Shown here: in pieces, positions 34,895-43,310 of the stretch
How the letters are laid out: each line of letters begins with the position of its first letter
Numbering within the stretch: position 1 is the stretch's first letter
Assembly: GCA_023423275.1 (NCBI GenBank)
Contig: JAFAFW010000082.1
Coordinates: 1 to 64,000, forward strand
DNA: 64,000 nt
Direction: 5' to 3'
Origin: Pseudomonadota bacterium
GTDB lineage: Bacteria > Pseudomonadota > Alphaproteobacteria > Rhizobiales > Hyphomicrobiaceae
Translations under genes and position numbers: made by a program
The notes under the pieces: model-generated
The model's database searches: none
What the model saw: the letters and a program-made list of their open reading frames with translations, nothing else
What the model was told of the DNA's origin: nothing

Positions 34895-35812
34895 ATGACC
34901 ATTCCGTACCGGGCGATCGGCGTCTTTCATATCGCGGCACGCGAAGGCAGCATTACCCGTGCAGCCGCCAGTCTCGGGGTCACGCCGTCTGCGGTGAGCC
35001 AGCAAATTCATGTCCTGGAAGTTCATCTCGGGGCGTCCTTGATGACCAAGGTCGGCCGGCGCATCCAGCTGACGGAAGCCGGCGAGCGCTATTACGAGAC
35101 CATCAGCGATGAGCTCGAGCGCGTTACCGAGGCGACCAATCGCATCCGCGGCTACAGCGCGGTCACCCTGCTGACGGTGCGGACGGCGCCGAGCCTGTCC
35201 ACCAAGTGGCTGTTGCCGCGTCTGTCTGCATTTCTCGATGCGAACCCGGAGCTCGAAATTCGGATCGATGCCACCAACGAACCGACCGATTTCCACCGTG
35301 ACGGCGTCGATGTCGAAATCCGGCATGGTGAGGGCCGCTGGTCCGGCCTGTTCGTGGAGCCGTTGATCGAGGAGCATTACCGGCCATTGTGCTCTCCGGC
35401 CATGGTTCGGGCAGAGAGCATCTCCGCCGATCAGCTCGCGAATTATCGCCTGATCCATTCCGTCAAGGCGCAGATGGGATGGACACAATGGTTTGCTGCG
35501 GCGCGCGTCGAGCCTCGCGTACGCTGGCCGCGCATTCTGTTCGACCGGTCGCACATGGCAGTCGATGCGGCGGTGAATGGTTTGGGGATTGCGCTGGAAA
35601 GCGATCTCCTGGCTTCACGTGAGGTGCGGGAGGGCATCCTCGTTTGTCCCGTGCGCAATGCACCAAGCGCGATCGTTACGACGCAATGGATCGTATGCCC
35701 CTCCGATCATCTGAGGCACAAAAAGGTTCGTCTGTTTATCGACTGGCTGCGCGCGGAACGGGTGCGTTGGATGAAGAGCGAGAGTTGGTCTCGGCGCCGG
35801 CGCAAAGTGTAG
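34895..35812 (+). CDS. LysR family transcriptional regulator (GcvA-like)
   Basis: A 305-residue LysR-type regulator. The N-terminal winged helix-turn-helix is typical: GVFHIAAREGSITRAAASLGVTPSAVSQQIHVLE (about 10-43). The effector domain begins near residue 90 (TVRTAPSLSTKWLLPRL), the GcvA-branch pattern. It precedes the COG4091-type dehydrogenase and TRAP transporter genes in the same direction and probably controls them. An imperfectly placed 13-bp palindrome, GTAGTTTAACTAC (35809-35821), covers its stop codon and could be an operator. The inducer is unknown. Confidence 0.93.
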   Translation: MTIPYRAIGVFHIAAREGSITRAAASLGVTPSAVSQQIHVLEVHLGASLMTKVGRRIQLTEAGERYYETISDELERVTEATNRIRGYSAVTLLTVRTAPSLSTKWLLPRLSAFLDANPELEIRIDATNEPTDFHRDGVDVEIRHGEGRWSGLFVEPLIEEHYRPLCSPAMVRAESISADQLANYRLIHSVKAQMGWTQWFAAARVEPRVRWPRILFDRSHMAVDAAVNGLGIALESDLLASREVREGILVCPVRNAPSAIVTTQWIVCPSDHLRHKKVRLFIDWLRAERVRWMKSESWSRRRRKV

Positions 35813-36074
35813 TTTAACTACATAATTGATCCGATAATCTAAATTGCGCTTCACAAAATGTCTCCATACGCTGGACGCCAAGTAAACACACCCGTTCGTC
35901 GGATCGAGCGGGATGAGAATTCGCCTTGGAGCGGATCGCATGGGAGGAGCTGAGGCCTGACACTCAGCGTAATGGCCGTAGAGCGCGCGGGCAAAGCCCG
36001 TGTGAGAATAGCGGCCTGTGTGTCCTTCCGTTCGTTCTGTCCGTTTGGGATCAACGCCGAAAAGGACGAGACAC

Positions 36075-37427
36075 GTGAATCTCAACAAGATGCTCTTGCA
36101 GCGCCATGCGGCCGGCCGGCCGGTAACGGTCGGCGTCGTCGGAGCCGGAAAATTCGGCACCATGTTTCTGACGCAGGCCCGGACGACAACGGGCATGCAT
36201 GTGGTGGCAGTCGCCGACCTCAATGTAGCCCGGGCACGGTCGCAGCTGACCATGGCGTCCTGGCCTGCCGCGCAATTCGAGGCGGCTTCGTTCGATGATG
36301 CGATCAAGTCTGGAAAGACCTTCATCACCGATGACAGCGAGGCGATGATTGCCCATCCGGGGATCGAGGTGATCGTCGAGGCTACGGGCGATCCAAAGAC
36401 CGGCATCCGGCTGTGTCTGAAGTCGATCGAGAACGGCAAGCACATCGTCATGGTCAATGTCGAAGCGGATGCGCTTGCAGGCCCGCTTCTGGCACGCAAG
36501 GCCAGTCAAGCCGGGGTTGTTTATTCGCTGGCCTGGGGTGATCAGCCGGCACTGGTCTGCGAGCATGTGGATTGGGCGCGCGCAGCGGGTTTCCGCGTGG
36601 TCGCTGCCGGAAAGGGCACGCGCTATCACCCGACCTATCACCAGTCGACGCCCGAAACGGTCTGGTCGATCCTCGATCGGTACATGAAGTTCCGTGACGA
36701 GGATCGCGGCTCCATCAATCCGAAGATGTTCAACTCGTTTGTCGACGGCACCAAATCCGGCATCGAGATGACCGCAATCTGCAACGCGACTGGCCTTCAT
36801 TCGCAAACGGAAGGACTGAGCTTCCCGCCCGCAACGCGCTTCGAGGTGGCGGAAATCTGCAAGCCGAAATCCGATGGCGGCGTCCTGGAAAAGAAGGGCG
36901 TCACGGAGGTGACCTCGTCCGTGTATCGCGATGGAAGCGACGTGCCCAACAACTTGGTGATGGGCACGTATGTCGTCTTCGAAGCCGCGGAAGATAACGA
37001 CTATGCGCGTCGCTGCTTTGTCGAGTATTCGATGCTGCAGGACAAGAGCGGACGTTATGCGGCACTCTATCGGCCGATCCATATGATCGGCCTCGAACTT
37101 GGAATTTCGGTTGCTTCTGCCGCGCTACGCAAGGAGCCGACGGGGGCGCCGTTCTGTTTCAATTCCGACGTTGTGGCCACTGCCAAGCGCAAGTTGAAAT
37201 CCGGTGAAATTCTCGACGGTGAAGGTGGGTTCTGCGTCTGGGGCAAGCAGACGCCCGCGACGACGTCTCTCGAACAGGGCTATCTGCCACTCGGCCTCGC
37301 CCACAACGTCAAGCTCAAGAATGACATCGAGGAAGGCCAGCGCGTGAAATGGAGCGATGTCGATTTCGACACGTCGGATCTCGCGGTGAAGGTTCGCCAA
37401 GAAATGGAAGCTGCGTTCCGGGCCTGA
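36075..37427 (+). CDS. COG4091-type homoserine-dehydrogenase-like oxidoreductase with SAF domain
   Basis: A 450-residue NAD(P)-dependent dehydrogenase from GTG 36075, which has AAGGA eight bases upstream. The Rossmann motif is VGVVGAGKFGTMF (about 18-30). A central catalytic part follows (about 130-330: GDQPALVCEHVDWARAAGF, GKGTRYHPTYHQSTP). A C-terminal SAF domain (about 360-440) includes AKRKLKSGEILDGEGGFCVWGK. Members are annotated as predicted homoserine dehydrogenases, but SAF domains occur in sugar-acid enzymes, so a polyol or sugar-acid substrate is equally possible. A TRAP transporter follows immediately, so its substrate is likely an imported carboxylate. The reaction is not assigned. 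Confidence 0.88.
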   Translation: MNLNKMLLQRHAAGRPVTVGVVGAGKFGTMFLTQARTTTGMHVVAVADLNVARARSQLTMASWPAAQFEAASFDDAIKSGKTFITDDSEAMIAHPGIEVIVEATGDPKTGIRLCLKSIENGKHIVMVNVEADALAGPLLARKASQAGVVYSLAWGDQPALVCEHVDWARAAGFRVVAAGKGTRYHPTYHQSTPETVWSILDRYMKFRDEDRGSINPKMFNSFVDGTKSGIEMTAICNATGLHSQTEGLSFPPATRFEVAEICKPKSDGGVLEKKGVTEVTSSVYRDGSDVPNNLVMGTYVVFEAAEDNDYARRCFVEYSMLQDKSGRYAALYRPIHMIGLELGISVASAALRKEPTGAPFCFNSDVVATAKRKLKSGEILDGEGGFCVWGKQTPATTSLEQGYLPLGLAHNVKLKNDIEEGQRVKWSDVDFDTSDLAVKVRQEMEAAFRA

Positions 37428-37538
37428 GTGTTATGCGGACGCGCGCTTCCATCTCCCGGTGAGGAGGACGCAAGACACGAAACGAGACGTCAAAAGGCCC
37501 GGACAACGGGCCATTTCGAACCAAGCAAGGAGGAAGCG

Positions 37539-38534
37539 ATGGGAAAGAAAGCAGCACGTCATTTCAGTCGTCGTGAGGCGTTGGGTGCCATGGCGGGGGC
37601 CGGCACGTTGCTGGCCATGCCGGCCGTTGCACGCGCGGCGCAAATCAATTGGATCGGTGCCAGCGCGACGGCGCCCACCGATTTTATTGCGATTTCGATC
37701 GACGTCTTTGCAAAGCGCGTGTCGGAACTCACCAAAGGGCAGCTTGTCATCACCAATCACCACGGCGGTGCGTTGGGCGGCGAACGCGAGCATATCGAGG
37801 CAATGCTGCAAGGGGCAGTGCACGTTGCTTCGCCGGGCCAGGGACTTCTGGCAGGCTGGTATCGCCCAGCGGAGGTCTGGACGCATCCCTATCTGTTCAA
37901 GGACGTCCCGCACAAGGATCGCATCTGGGACACGGTGCGCGACGAGTATATCAAGGATATCACGGCGGCAGCGAAGCTGCGGCCTGTGGCAGCGATCCCG
38001 CGGATGCCGCGTCAGCTCACCTGCAACAAGGTCGTCAAGACGCCCGCCGATATGAAGGGCCTGAAGATCCGCGTGCCGGAAACGGCCTTGTGGCGGCGGA
38101 CGTTTGAAATGTTCGGCGCATCGCCAACGCCCCTGCCGTTCCCTGAAGTGTTCCAGGCGCTGAAGTCAAAAATCATCGACGGCCAGGAAAACCCGATCGC
38201 CCTGACGTTCAACTCCGGAATTTTCGACGCCAATACGCATCTGTCTCTGACCGAGCATATGATGCAGGACAACTGCGTCCTCTTGTCGGAAACAGCCTAC
38301 CAGGGTCTTTCCGCCGATATGAAAAAGGCGATTGATCAGGCGGCGCGCGATACGGAGGCGGAGATGCGTCCTCGCGTTCTGGCCGACGACAAGACGATGC
38401 AGGAGCAGGTAAAGGCGAAGAAGGTCGTTATCAGTGAAGTCGACAAACCGGCGTTCGCGGCGACCGTGACGAAGCTCGTCGAAGAATTCCCTGCCGGGAA
38501 GAAATGGGTCGAGCGTTTCGCCCAGATCGGCTAG
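37539..38534 (+). CDS. TRAP transporter solute-binding protein (DctP family)
   Basis: A 331-residue TRAP-family binding protein. The N-terminus HFSRREALGAMAGAGTLLAMPAVARA is a twin-arginine-type signal. The mature region contains LRPVAAIPRMPRQLT and the hallmark helix LKGLxIRVPE-like ADMKGLKIRVPETALWRR, with the family Arg that contacts the ligand carboxylate, followed by GASPTPLPFPEVFQALKSKIIDGQENP. It delivers a carboxylate to the DctQM membrane pair encoded next. ATG 37539 has AAGGAGG upstream. A strong hairpin sits after its stop. Confidence 0.94.
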   Translation: MGKKAARHFSRREALGAMAGAGTLLAMPAVARAAQINWIGASATAPTDFIAISIDVFAKRVSELTKGQLVITNHHGGALGGEREHIEAMLQGAVHVASPGQGLLAGWYRPAEVWTHPYLFKDVPHKDRIWDTVRDEYIKDITAAAKLRPVAAIPRMPRQLTCNKVVKTPADMKGLKIRVPETALWRRTFEMFGASPTPLPFPEVFQALKSKIIDGQENPIALTFNSGIFDANTHLSLTEHMMQDNCVLLSETAYQGLSADMKKAIDQAARDTEAEMRPRVLADDKTMQEQVKAKKVVISEVDKPAFAATVTKLVEEFPAGKKWVERFAQIG

Positions 38535-38570
38535 CGGCGTCACGTCAGCTTTGTTGAAAGTTCGCATGAG

Positions 38571-38604
38571 GGAACCGCCGCCTTGTCGGCGGTTCCGGTT
38601 TTCC
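38571..38604 (+). terminator. Hairpin with short U-run between dctP-like and dctQ-like genes
   Basis: GGAACCGCCG (38571-38580) and CGGCGGTTCC (38587-38596) form a perfect 10-bp stem with a 6-base loop, then GGTTTTCC. It resembles an intrinsic terminator with a weak U-tract and should reduce read-through from the binding-protein gene into the permease genes. Confidence 0.75.
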
Positions 38605-38741
38605 CGATAGCCAGAGTGCTTGTTGAGGGTCGGGATGAAGGTCGCCGTGCGTTTCCCCGAGTCGTTCTTCGTTGCGGCGGCGCGCAAACATCATCGAAAC
38701 GCGGTCAATGACCGGGCCGCCTGCTGAATCGGACACCGGCT

Positions 38742-39242
38742 ATGAAATCAGCATTCGGGCATCTGTGCGATATCGTGACAAAGATTGCCGAGTTTTTTCT
38801 CGGCGCTGCCATGGCTGCAATCGTTCTGATCACCCTCAGTGCGGTCTGGTGGCGCTATGTCATCAACGATCCGATTGCCTGGATTGAACAGGTGTCGAAC
38901 ATGCTGTTTATCTGGATCGTGTTCCTCGGGTCCGCTGTTCTCTATCGTCGGCAGCTCCACATTGCAGTGGATTATTTCGTGGGCATGCTTCCGCAACATG
39001 CACAGAATATCGCGTTCTGGATCATCGAGGTGCTCAACCTCAGCTTTATCGTCATCCTGTTTATCTTCAGTTTGAAGCTGACGATCGATGTGTTGCCGAG
39101 CACGACAGGCGCCCTCGATATCACGCCGGCCTATTATTACGCATCGGCGCCTGTCGCGTGCGCATTGATGATGTTGTTCTTCGTCGAAAAGATACTCGAC
39201 CCATCGAAGCGAGTGCCCACGGGCGCTGCTGGCGAATTCTGA
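38742..39242 (+). CDS. TRAP transporter small permease (DctQ family)
   Basis: A 166-residue four-span membrane protein. The DctQ signatures are VWWRYVINDPIAWIEQVSNMLFIWIVFLGSA and the RQLHIAVDYFVGMLP block. It forms the small membrane subunit between binding protein and large permease. It ends 16 bases before the dctM-like start, with GAAGGAG in the gap. Confidence 0.93.
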   Translation: MKSAFGHLCDIVTKIAEFFLGAAMAAIVLITLSAVWWRYVINDPIAWIEQVSNMLFIWIVFLGSAVLYRRQLHIAVDYFVGMLPQHAQNIAFWIIEVLNLSFIVILFIFSLKLTIDVLPSTTGALDITPAYYYASAPVACALMMLFFVEKILDPSKRVPTGAAGEF

Positions 39243-39258
39243 GAAGGAGCCGGGAACA

Positions 39259-40542
39259 ATGAGCGCGCTCCTCATCGGATCATTCTTCGTCTTGCTCGCA
39301 TGCGCCGTGCCGATCGCCTTCGCCATGGGGTTGGCGACAATCCTCGCGATCTGGTGGCAGGGCGCTCTGCCCATGACGCTGCTGGCGCAGCGCACGCTGG
39401 TCGGCGCTGATTCCTATTCTCTGCTGGCCATTCCATTCTTCATCCTGGCCGGCAATCTGATGAATGTCGGAGGCATCACCAACCGGATCATCGATCTTGC
39501 CATGGCCATGGTCGGGAGGTTCCGAGGTGGCCTGGCGCTGACCTCCGTGACGGCCGCCATGATTTTTTCCGGCCTGTCCGGCTCGGCGGCCGCGGATGCC
39601 TCGGCGCTCGGGAAGACGCTGATTCCCGCGATGAAGAAGCAGGGCTACAGCGGAGGCTTCGCTGCCGCGCTGATGGCGTCTGCGTGCGTGAACGGACCGA
39701 TCATCCCGCCATCCATACCGCTGGTCATTTATGGGCTTGCGGTCGGCAAAGGCATCTCGATCATTGCATTGTTTCTCGGCGGGATTATCCCTGGACTCCT
39801 GCTCGGGCTTGCATTGATGATCGGCGCTTACATCGTCGCAGTCCGCCGCAATTACCCGACCACGGAGCGCGTGCCGCTGCGCGATATTCCGCGTCTGGCC
39901 TTGCCAGCCATTCCCGCGCTGCTGATGCCTGTCATCATTATCGTTGGTGTCACCGGCGGTGTCGTCACCGTCACCGAGAGCGCCACTATTGCCGTCGTCT
40001 ACGCGTTGCTGGTCGGGTTCTTCGTCTATCGCCAGCTTCGCATTGCGGACCTCTGGCCGATGCTCGTGCAGACCGCGCTCGATACGGCGCTCGTCATGTT
40101 CATTATTGCCCTGTCGGCTGGCTTTAGCTGGCTGCTGGCGGTGTCGGGTCTGACGATGCAACTCGCCAGTGCGATCGCTGCGGTATCAAATGATCCGCTC
40201 GTCATCCTGATGCTCATCAACGTGCTGTTGCTCGTCATCGGCATCTTCCTTGAGCCGTTGCCGGCGATGTTGATCCTCATTCCGGTGCTGGTGCCGGTGG
40301 TCAGCGCCGTCGGCATCGATCTGGTGCACTTCGGCGTCGTGCTGGTGTTCAATCTCTGTCTGGGGTTGATCACCCCGCCGGTCGGCATCCTGCTCTACAT
40401 CTGCGCGAACTTTGCCAACGTCAAACTGGAGGAGGAGATCAAGGAGCTGGGACCCTTCTTCCTCGCCGGGCTGATTGTGCTGGTGATCATCACGGTGTTT
40501 CCATCCACCGTGCTTTGGATTCCTCAGCTTCTCCTGGAATGA
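39259..40542 (+). CDS. TRAP transporter large permease (DctM family)
   Basis: A 427-residue large permease with about 12 spans. Family markers are SYSLLAIPFFILAGNLMN, GLSGSAAADASALGKTLIPAMKKQGY, NGPIIPPSIPLVIYGL and FNLCLGLITPPVGILLY. It catalyses Na+-driven uptake of the solute delivered by the DctP-like protein. A hairpin with a short U-run follows (40595-40631). No anomalies were noticed. Confidence 0.95.
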   Translation: MSALLIGSFFVLLACAVPIAFAMGLATILAIWWQGALPMTLLAQRTLVGADSYSLLAIPFFILAGNLMNVGGITNRIIDLAMAMVGRFRGGLALTSVTAAMIFSGLSGSAAADASALGKTLIPAMKKQGYSGGFAAALMASACVNGPIIPPSIPLVIYGLAVGKGISIIALFLGGIIPGLLLGLALMIGAYIVAVRRNYPTTERVPLRDIPRLALPAIPALLMPVIIIVGVTGGVVTVTESATIAVVYALLVGFFVYRQLRIADLWPMLVQTALDTALVMFIIALSAGFSWLLAVSGLTMQLASAIAAVSNDPLVILMLINVLLLVIGIFLEPLPAMLILIPVLVPVVSAVGIDLVHFGVVLVFNLCLGLITPPVGILLYICANFANVKLEEEIKELGPFFLAGLIVLVIITVFPSTVLWIPQLLLE

Positions 40543-40594
40543 CGCTGGGCCGTAAAACTTCGTGATGCGTCGTACGCGTCCGGTAACAGCACGG

Positions 40595-40631
40595 CGCTGA
40601 CTGGCGGAAGGAATCCGCCCTCAGCGGCTTT
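40595..40631 (+). terminator. Terminator of the TRAP operon
   Basis: CGCTGA (40595-40600) pairs with TCAGCG (40621-40626), and GGCGGA (40603-40608) pairs with TCCGCC (40614-40619), followed by GCTTTTCG. It starts about 50 bases after the dctM-like stop and overlaps the stop codon of the convergent gene. Confidence 0.6.
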
Positions 40632-41442
40632 TCGATGCCACGATCTCCGATCCGCATTTTTCCATCGGCAGTGCGGTCGTCGACCAGCCGTCTTTGGCGA
40701 CTGTCACGACATAACGCCGGCAAGTTGGCGCCGCACCGGGCACGAACTTGACTTGGAATAACGCGAGTTCTGGTTTGCGTTGACGCGGCCAGATCAGAGT
40801 TTTGTCGTCCGGTGTTTCGGCAAGCGCCTTGCGGATCGCGATGCCGGCGTTGCGATAGTCGGTGTCCGAAAGCTGCGTCAGCAGAACGCGTGAGAGACCG
40901 GGGTGCAGGCCGACGGCCAGGGCGCGTGTCTCGTACGGATCTTCAGGGTCAGCGGTTGGTGGCGGCAGCCGCTCCGGAGATGCGGAGGCGGTCGTTTCAT
41001 CCTCGCCCTCAGAGAGCGCCGCCGTGGTTTCCGGCGGTGCCTGTGTATCCTCGGGCAGGCTGTTCGTGATCACAGGCGGCGCTGCGGGCGCTTCCGGCAC
41101 GATGCGCTCCGGCATCGGGTCGAGAGCACTCAACGCGGCGGGCGCGGCAAAGGCTGGCTCGACAGGCTCAGGCATGTCGCTTGGGACAATGAGAGACATC
41201 GCCGAGGCGGCGGCATGTTGAACGCCGGCGAACGTCAGGCGATCTCCGGCGAACGTCCAGACGCATCCGAGCCCGATGACAGAGAGGAAAACGCCACGCA
41301 GCAGCGCTTTGCTATTGCCGCGGGTTACGGGCGCGCAAACGCGCTCGCCAGCAGAAAGTTCGCCGAAAGCCGAGAAGCGATTGCCGTTCGAACGGCCTTG
41401 TGCAGGCCGCTGCGTGTGCGGCTGCCACGTGTACGCGGACAT
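40621..41442 (-). CDS. Conserved hypothetical protein with one membrane span
   Basis: A 273-residue protein I do not recognise. One hydrophobic span lies at about residues 48-65 (LLRGVFLSVIGLGCVWTFAG), so the preceding 45 residues are probably cytoplasmic and the rest periplasmic. Residues about 85-185 are Pro/Ala/Glu-rich and likely unstructured. The C-terminal 90 residues look folded and contain two cysteines (CRRYVVTV and MEKCGSEIV) that could bond. Codon use is like that of the neighbours. A 27-base inverted repeat at 41493-41519 lies upstream. Confidence 0.7.
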   Translation of the reverse strand: MSAYTWQPHTQRPAQGRSNGNRFSAFGELSAGERVCAPVTRGNSKALLRGVFLSVIGLGCVWTFAGDRLTFAGVQHAAASAMSLIVPSDMPEPVEPAFAAPAALSALDPMPERIVPEAPAAPPVITNSLPEDTQAPPETTAALSEGEDETTASASPERLPPPTADPEDPYETRALAVGLHPGLSRVLLTQLSDTDYRNAGIAIRKALAETPDDKTLIWPRQRKPELALFQVKFVPGAAPTCRRYVVTVAKDGWSTTALPMEKCGSEIVASKSR

Positions 41443-41492
41443 GATTGACCCCCTCGATCCCTGTACTGATGAAGGTCTTGTGTCCCCGCTGG

Positions 41493-41519
41493 GCCGGTAA
41501 ACTTGTAAACATTACCGGC
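41493..41519. promoter_or_regulatory. Perfect inverted repeat, candidate operator
   Basis: GCCGGTAA (41493-41500) and TTACCGGC (41512-41519) are perfect inverted 8-mers around an 11-base spacer. Inside is the direct repeat GTAAAC at 41497-41502 and 41505-41510. It lies between the divergent hypothetical gene and the GST gene, 50 bases above the start of the former. No U-tract follows, so an operator is favoured over a terminator. Confidence 0.45.
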
Positions 41520-41668
41520 GAAATCATGGCGACCGCAAAGTTTCATATTCCAACCGCGCCCCGAATGTGTGGCATTGGCCATCACTCTGCAGATCGCGCA
41601 TGATGCCGGCCAACGGCGATGGCGGAATTCAAACGTTCGCGGATCATCGGCCTATGGAGGGAGAAACG

Positions 41669-42355
41669 ATGGCAACCCTGCAGATGTTTGACCTGGCGGG
41701 CGCCGACGAGACGCGGCGCTTCAGCCCGTTTTGCTGGCGGGCCCGTCTCGCCATTGCTCATAAGCGCCTGCCCCTTGAGACCATTGCCTGGCGTTTCACC
41801 GATAAGGCGCAGATCGCCGGTTTCGGGGCTAACCGTGTCCCGGTTCTGCTGGATGGCGGAACCGTCGTTTTCGAGTCCTGGCGCATTGCTGAATATCTCG
41901 AGGATACCTATCCCGGCAGGCCGCCGCTGTTCGGCGATGCAGCGGGACGCGCACTCGCGCGTGTGATTTCGAATTGGGCCGATCTGGTGCTGCACCCGCT
42001 GGTTCTGCGCATGAAGATCGGCGATATCTTCAACGCTATCGATGAGCGTGATCGCAGCTATTTCCGCCAGAGTCGCGAGGCCCGCTTCGGCCGCACCATC
42101 GAGGAGCTGGTGGCGGAAGGCCCGGCCATGCGCGAGCCGCTCCTTCGCGCCCTCGAACCGATGCGCAGGACGATCGAGCAACAGCCGTTTCTCAGTGGCA
42201 CCGAACCGCTCTATGCCGATTACATTCTATGCGCCGTGTTTCAGTGGATGCGCGTGGTCGGTGGAATGGAGGTTCTGGAAAGCGAAGACCCGATGGTGCG
42301 TTGGCGCTCAGATGTGCTGGTGCGATACGAGCGAAATCTGTCCGAGGTCCATTGA
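41669..42355 (+). CDS. Glutathione S-transferase family protein
   Basis: A 228-residue cytosolic GST. The thioredoxin-like N-terminal domain has the active-site region RRFSPFCWRARLAIAHKRLP (about 15-34), the NRVPVLLDGG cis-Pro and the ESWRIAEYLEDTYP glutathione-binding helix. The helical C-terminal domain ends with a typical SGTEPLYADYILCAVFQWMR. The SPxxWR start resembles the LigE-type beta-etherase branch and its many uncharacterised relatives. ATG 41669 has GGAGGGAG upstream. It converges with the SDR gene, with a 19-base gap. Confidence 0.9.
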   Translation: MATLQMFDLAGADETRRFSPFCWRARLAIAHKRLPLETIAWRFTDKAQIAGFGANRVPVLLDGGTVVFESWRIAEYLEDTYPGRPPLFGDAAGRALARVISNWADLVLHPLVLRMKIGDIFNAIDERDRSYFRQSREARFGRTIEELVAEGPAMREPLLRALEPMRRTIEQQPFLSGTEPLYADYILCAVFQWMRVVGGMEVLESEDPMVRWRSDVLVRYERNLSEVH

Positions 42356-42374
42356 TCGGCGCCGCCGCGCCCGG

Positions 42375-43148
42375 TCAGCTGATGGTGCGCCCGCCGTCGA
42401 CGTAGAGGATCTGGCCGGTCATGAAGGCGCTGCCGGGCGATAAAAGAAAAATCGTGGCGGCCAGGAGATCTTCCGGAGTGCCGAAACGCTGCATGGGGAT
42501 GCGGGCAAGCGCAGCCGTGCGTGTTTGCTCGTTTTCCAGAATGGGCGCGGCGAGGGGTGTCGGCGTGACGGCCGGGCCGATCGCATTGATGCGAACACCC
42601 TGCGCCGCCCATTCGACGGCCAGGACGCGCGTCAGATGGGCAACGGCGGCCTTGCTTGTCGCATAGGCGGCATACTGCGGATTTGCGACTGCACTGGAGA
42701 CCGACGCGATCGTGACGATGCTGCCGCTCCCCTGATGTGTCATCAGGCGTCCGGCTTCGCGGGCCAGGCGAAACGCTCCCGTCACGTTGATATCCAGGGT
42801 GCGCTGCCACGCGTTATCGTCGAGGTCCAGAGCCCGGGCAACGCGATAAATGCCGCTCGCATTGACGAGACCGTCGAGACGGCCCCATCGCTGAGCAGCC
42901 GCATCCAGCGCCTGGACGCAGGATGTTTTGTCCATCACATCGAGCGCGACGCCCTGGGCGTCGCCGCCGCCGGCACGCAGATCGTTGGCGACAGCTTCAG
43001 CGCGCTGTTTGTCGATATCGGCGATCACAATGCGTGCGCCTCGCTCCGCAAGCGCACGGGCCAGCGGTGCTCCCAAGCCGCCAGCGCCGCCGGCCACGAC
43101 GATGGCAAGGCCCCTGACGTCGAACAGCGGGTCGGGATCCTGACGCAT
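42375..43148 (-). CDS. SDR family oxidoreductase, divergent from the carboxylase operon
   Basis: A 257-residue classical SDR. The cofactor motif is AGGAGGLG (about 19-26) in place of the usual TGxxxGIG; it is followed by an acidic VIADID that favours NAD(H). Also present are NASG in place of NNAG, a Ser in IASVSS and the YATSK catalytic pair. ATG 43148 begins the domain properly. It is transcribed away from the biotin carboxylase gene across a 162-base shared promoter region, so joint regulation with the carboxylase operon is plausible. It would oxidise or reduce a hydroxy- or oxo-acid in that pathway; the substrate is unknown. Confidence 0.88.
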   Translation of the reverse strand: MRQDPDPLFDVRGLAIVVAGGAGGLGAPLARALAERGARIVIADIDKQRAEAVANDLRAGGGDAQGVALDVMDKTSCVQALDAAAQRWGRLDGLVNASGIYRVARALDLDDNAWQRTLDINVTGAFRLAREAGRLMTHQGSGSIVTIASVSSAVANPQYAAYATSKAAVAHLTRVLAVEWAAQGVRINAIGPAVTPTPLAAPILENEQTRTAALARIPMQRFGTPEDLLAATIFLLSPGSAFMTGQILYVDGGRTIS

Positions 43149-43310
43149 CGCGGTTTTCCTTCGCGTATTGGCTGTTCTTTGCAGCGGGGCCGAGGCACAC
43201 GCAAACGCTCTGCAAGCGCGGAACGTGCAGAGCTTCCATATGCCATCCGGCATCCGAACACTACAGTATCGAATATTGAGATGAAAAGGCTTGATATGTG
43301 AGACTATGCG

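Noticed and set aside
41669..43148. GST plus SDR as a lignin beta-etherase module (LigE/LigD)
   Set aside because: The GST only loosely resembles LigE, the SDR is in another orientation and better linked to the carboxylase promoter, and no aromatic catabolic genes are near.
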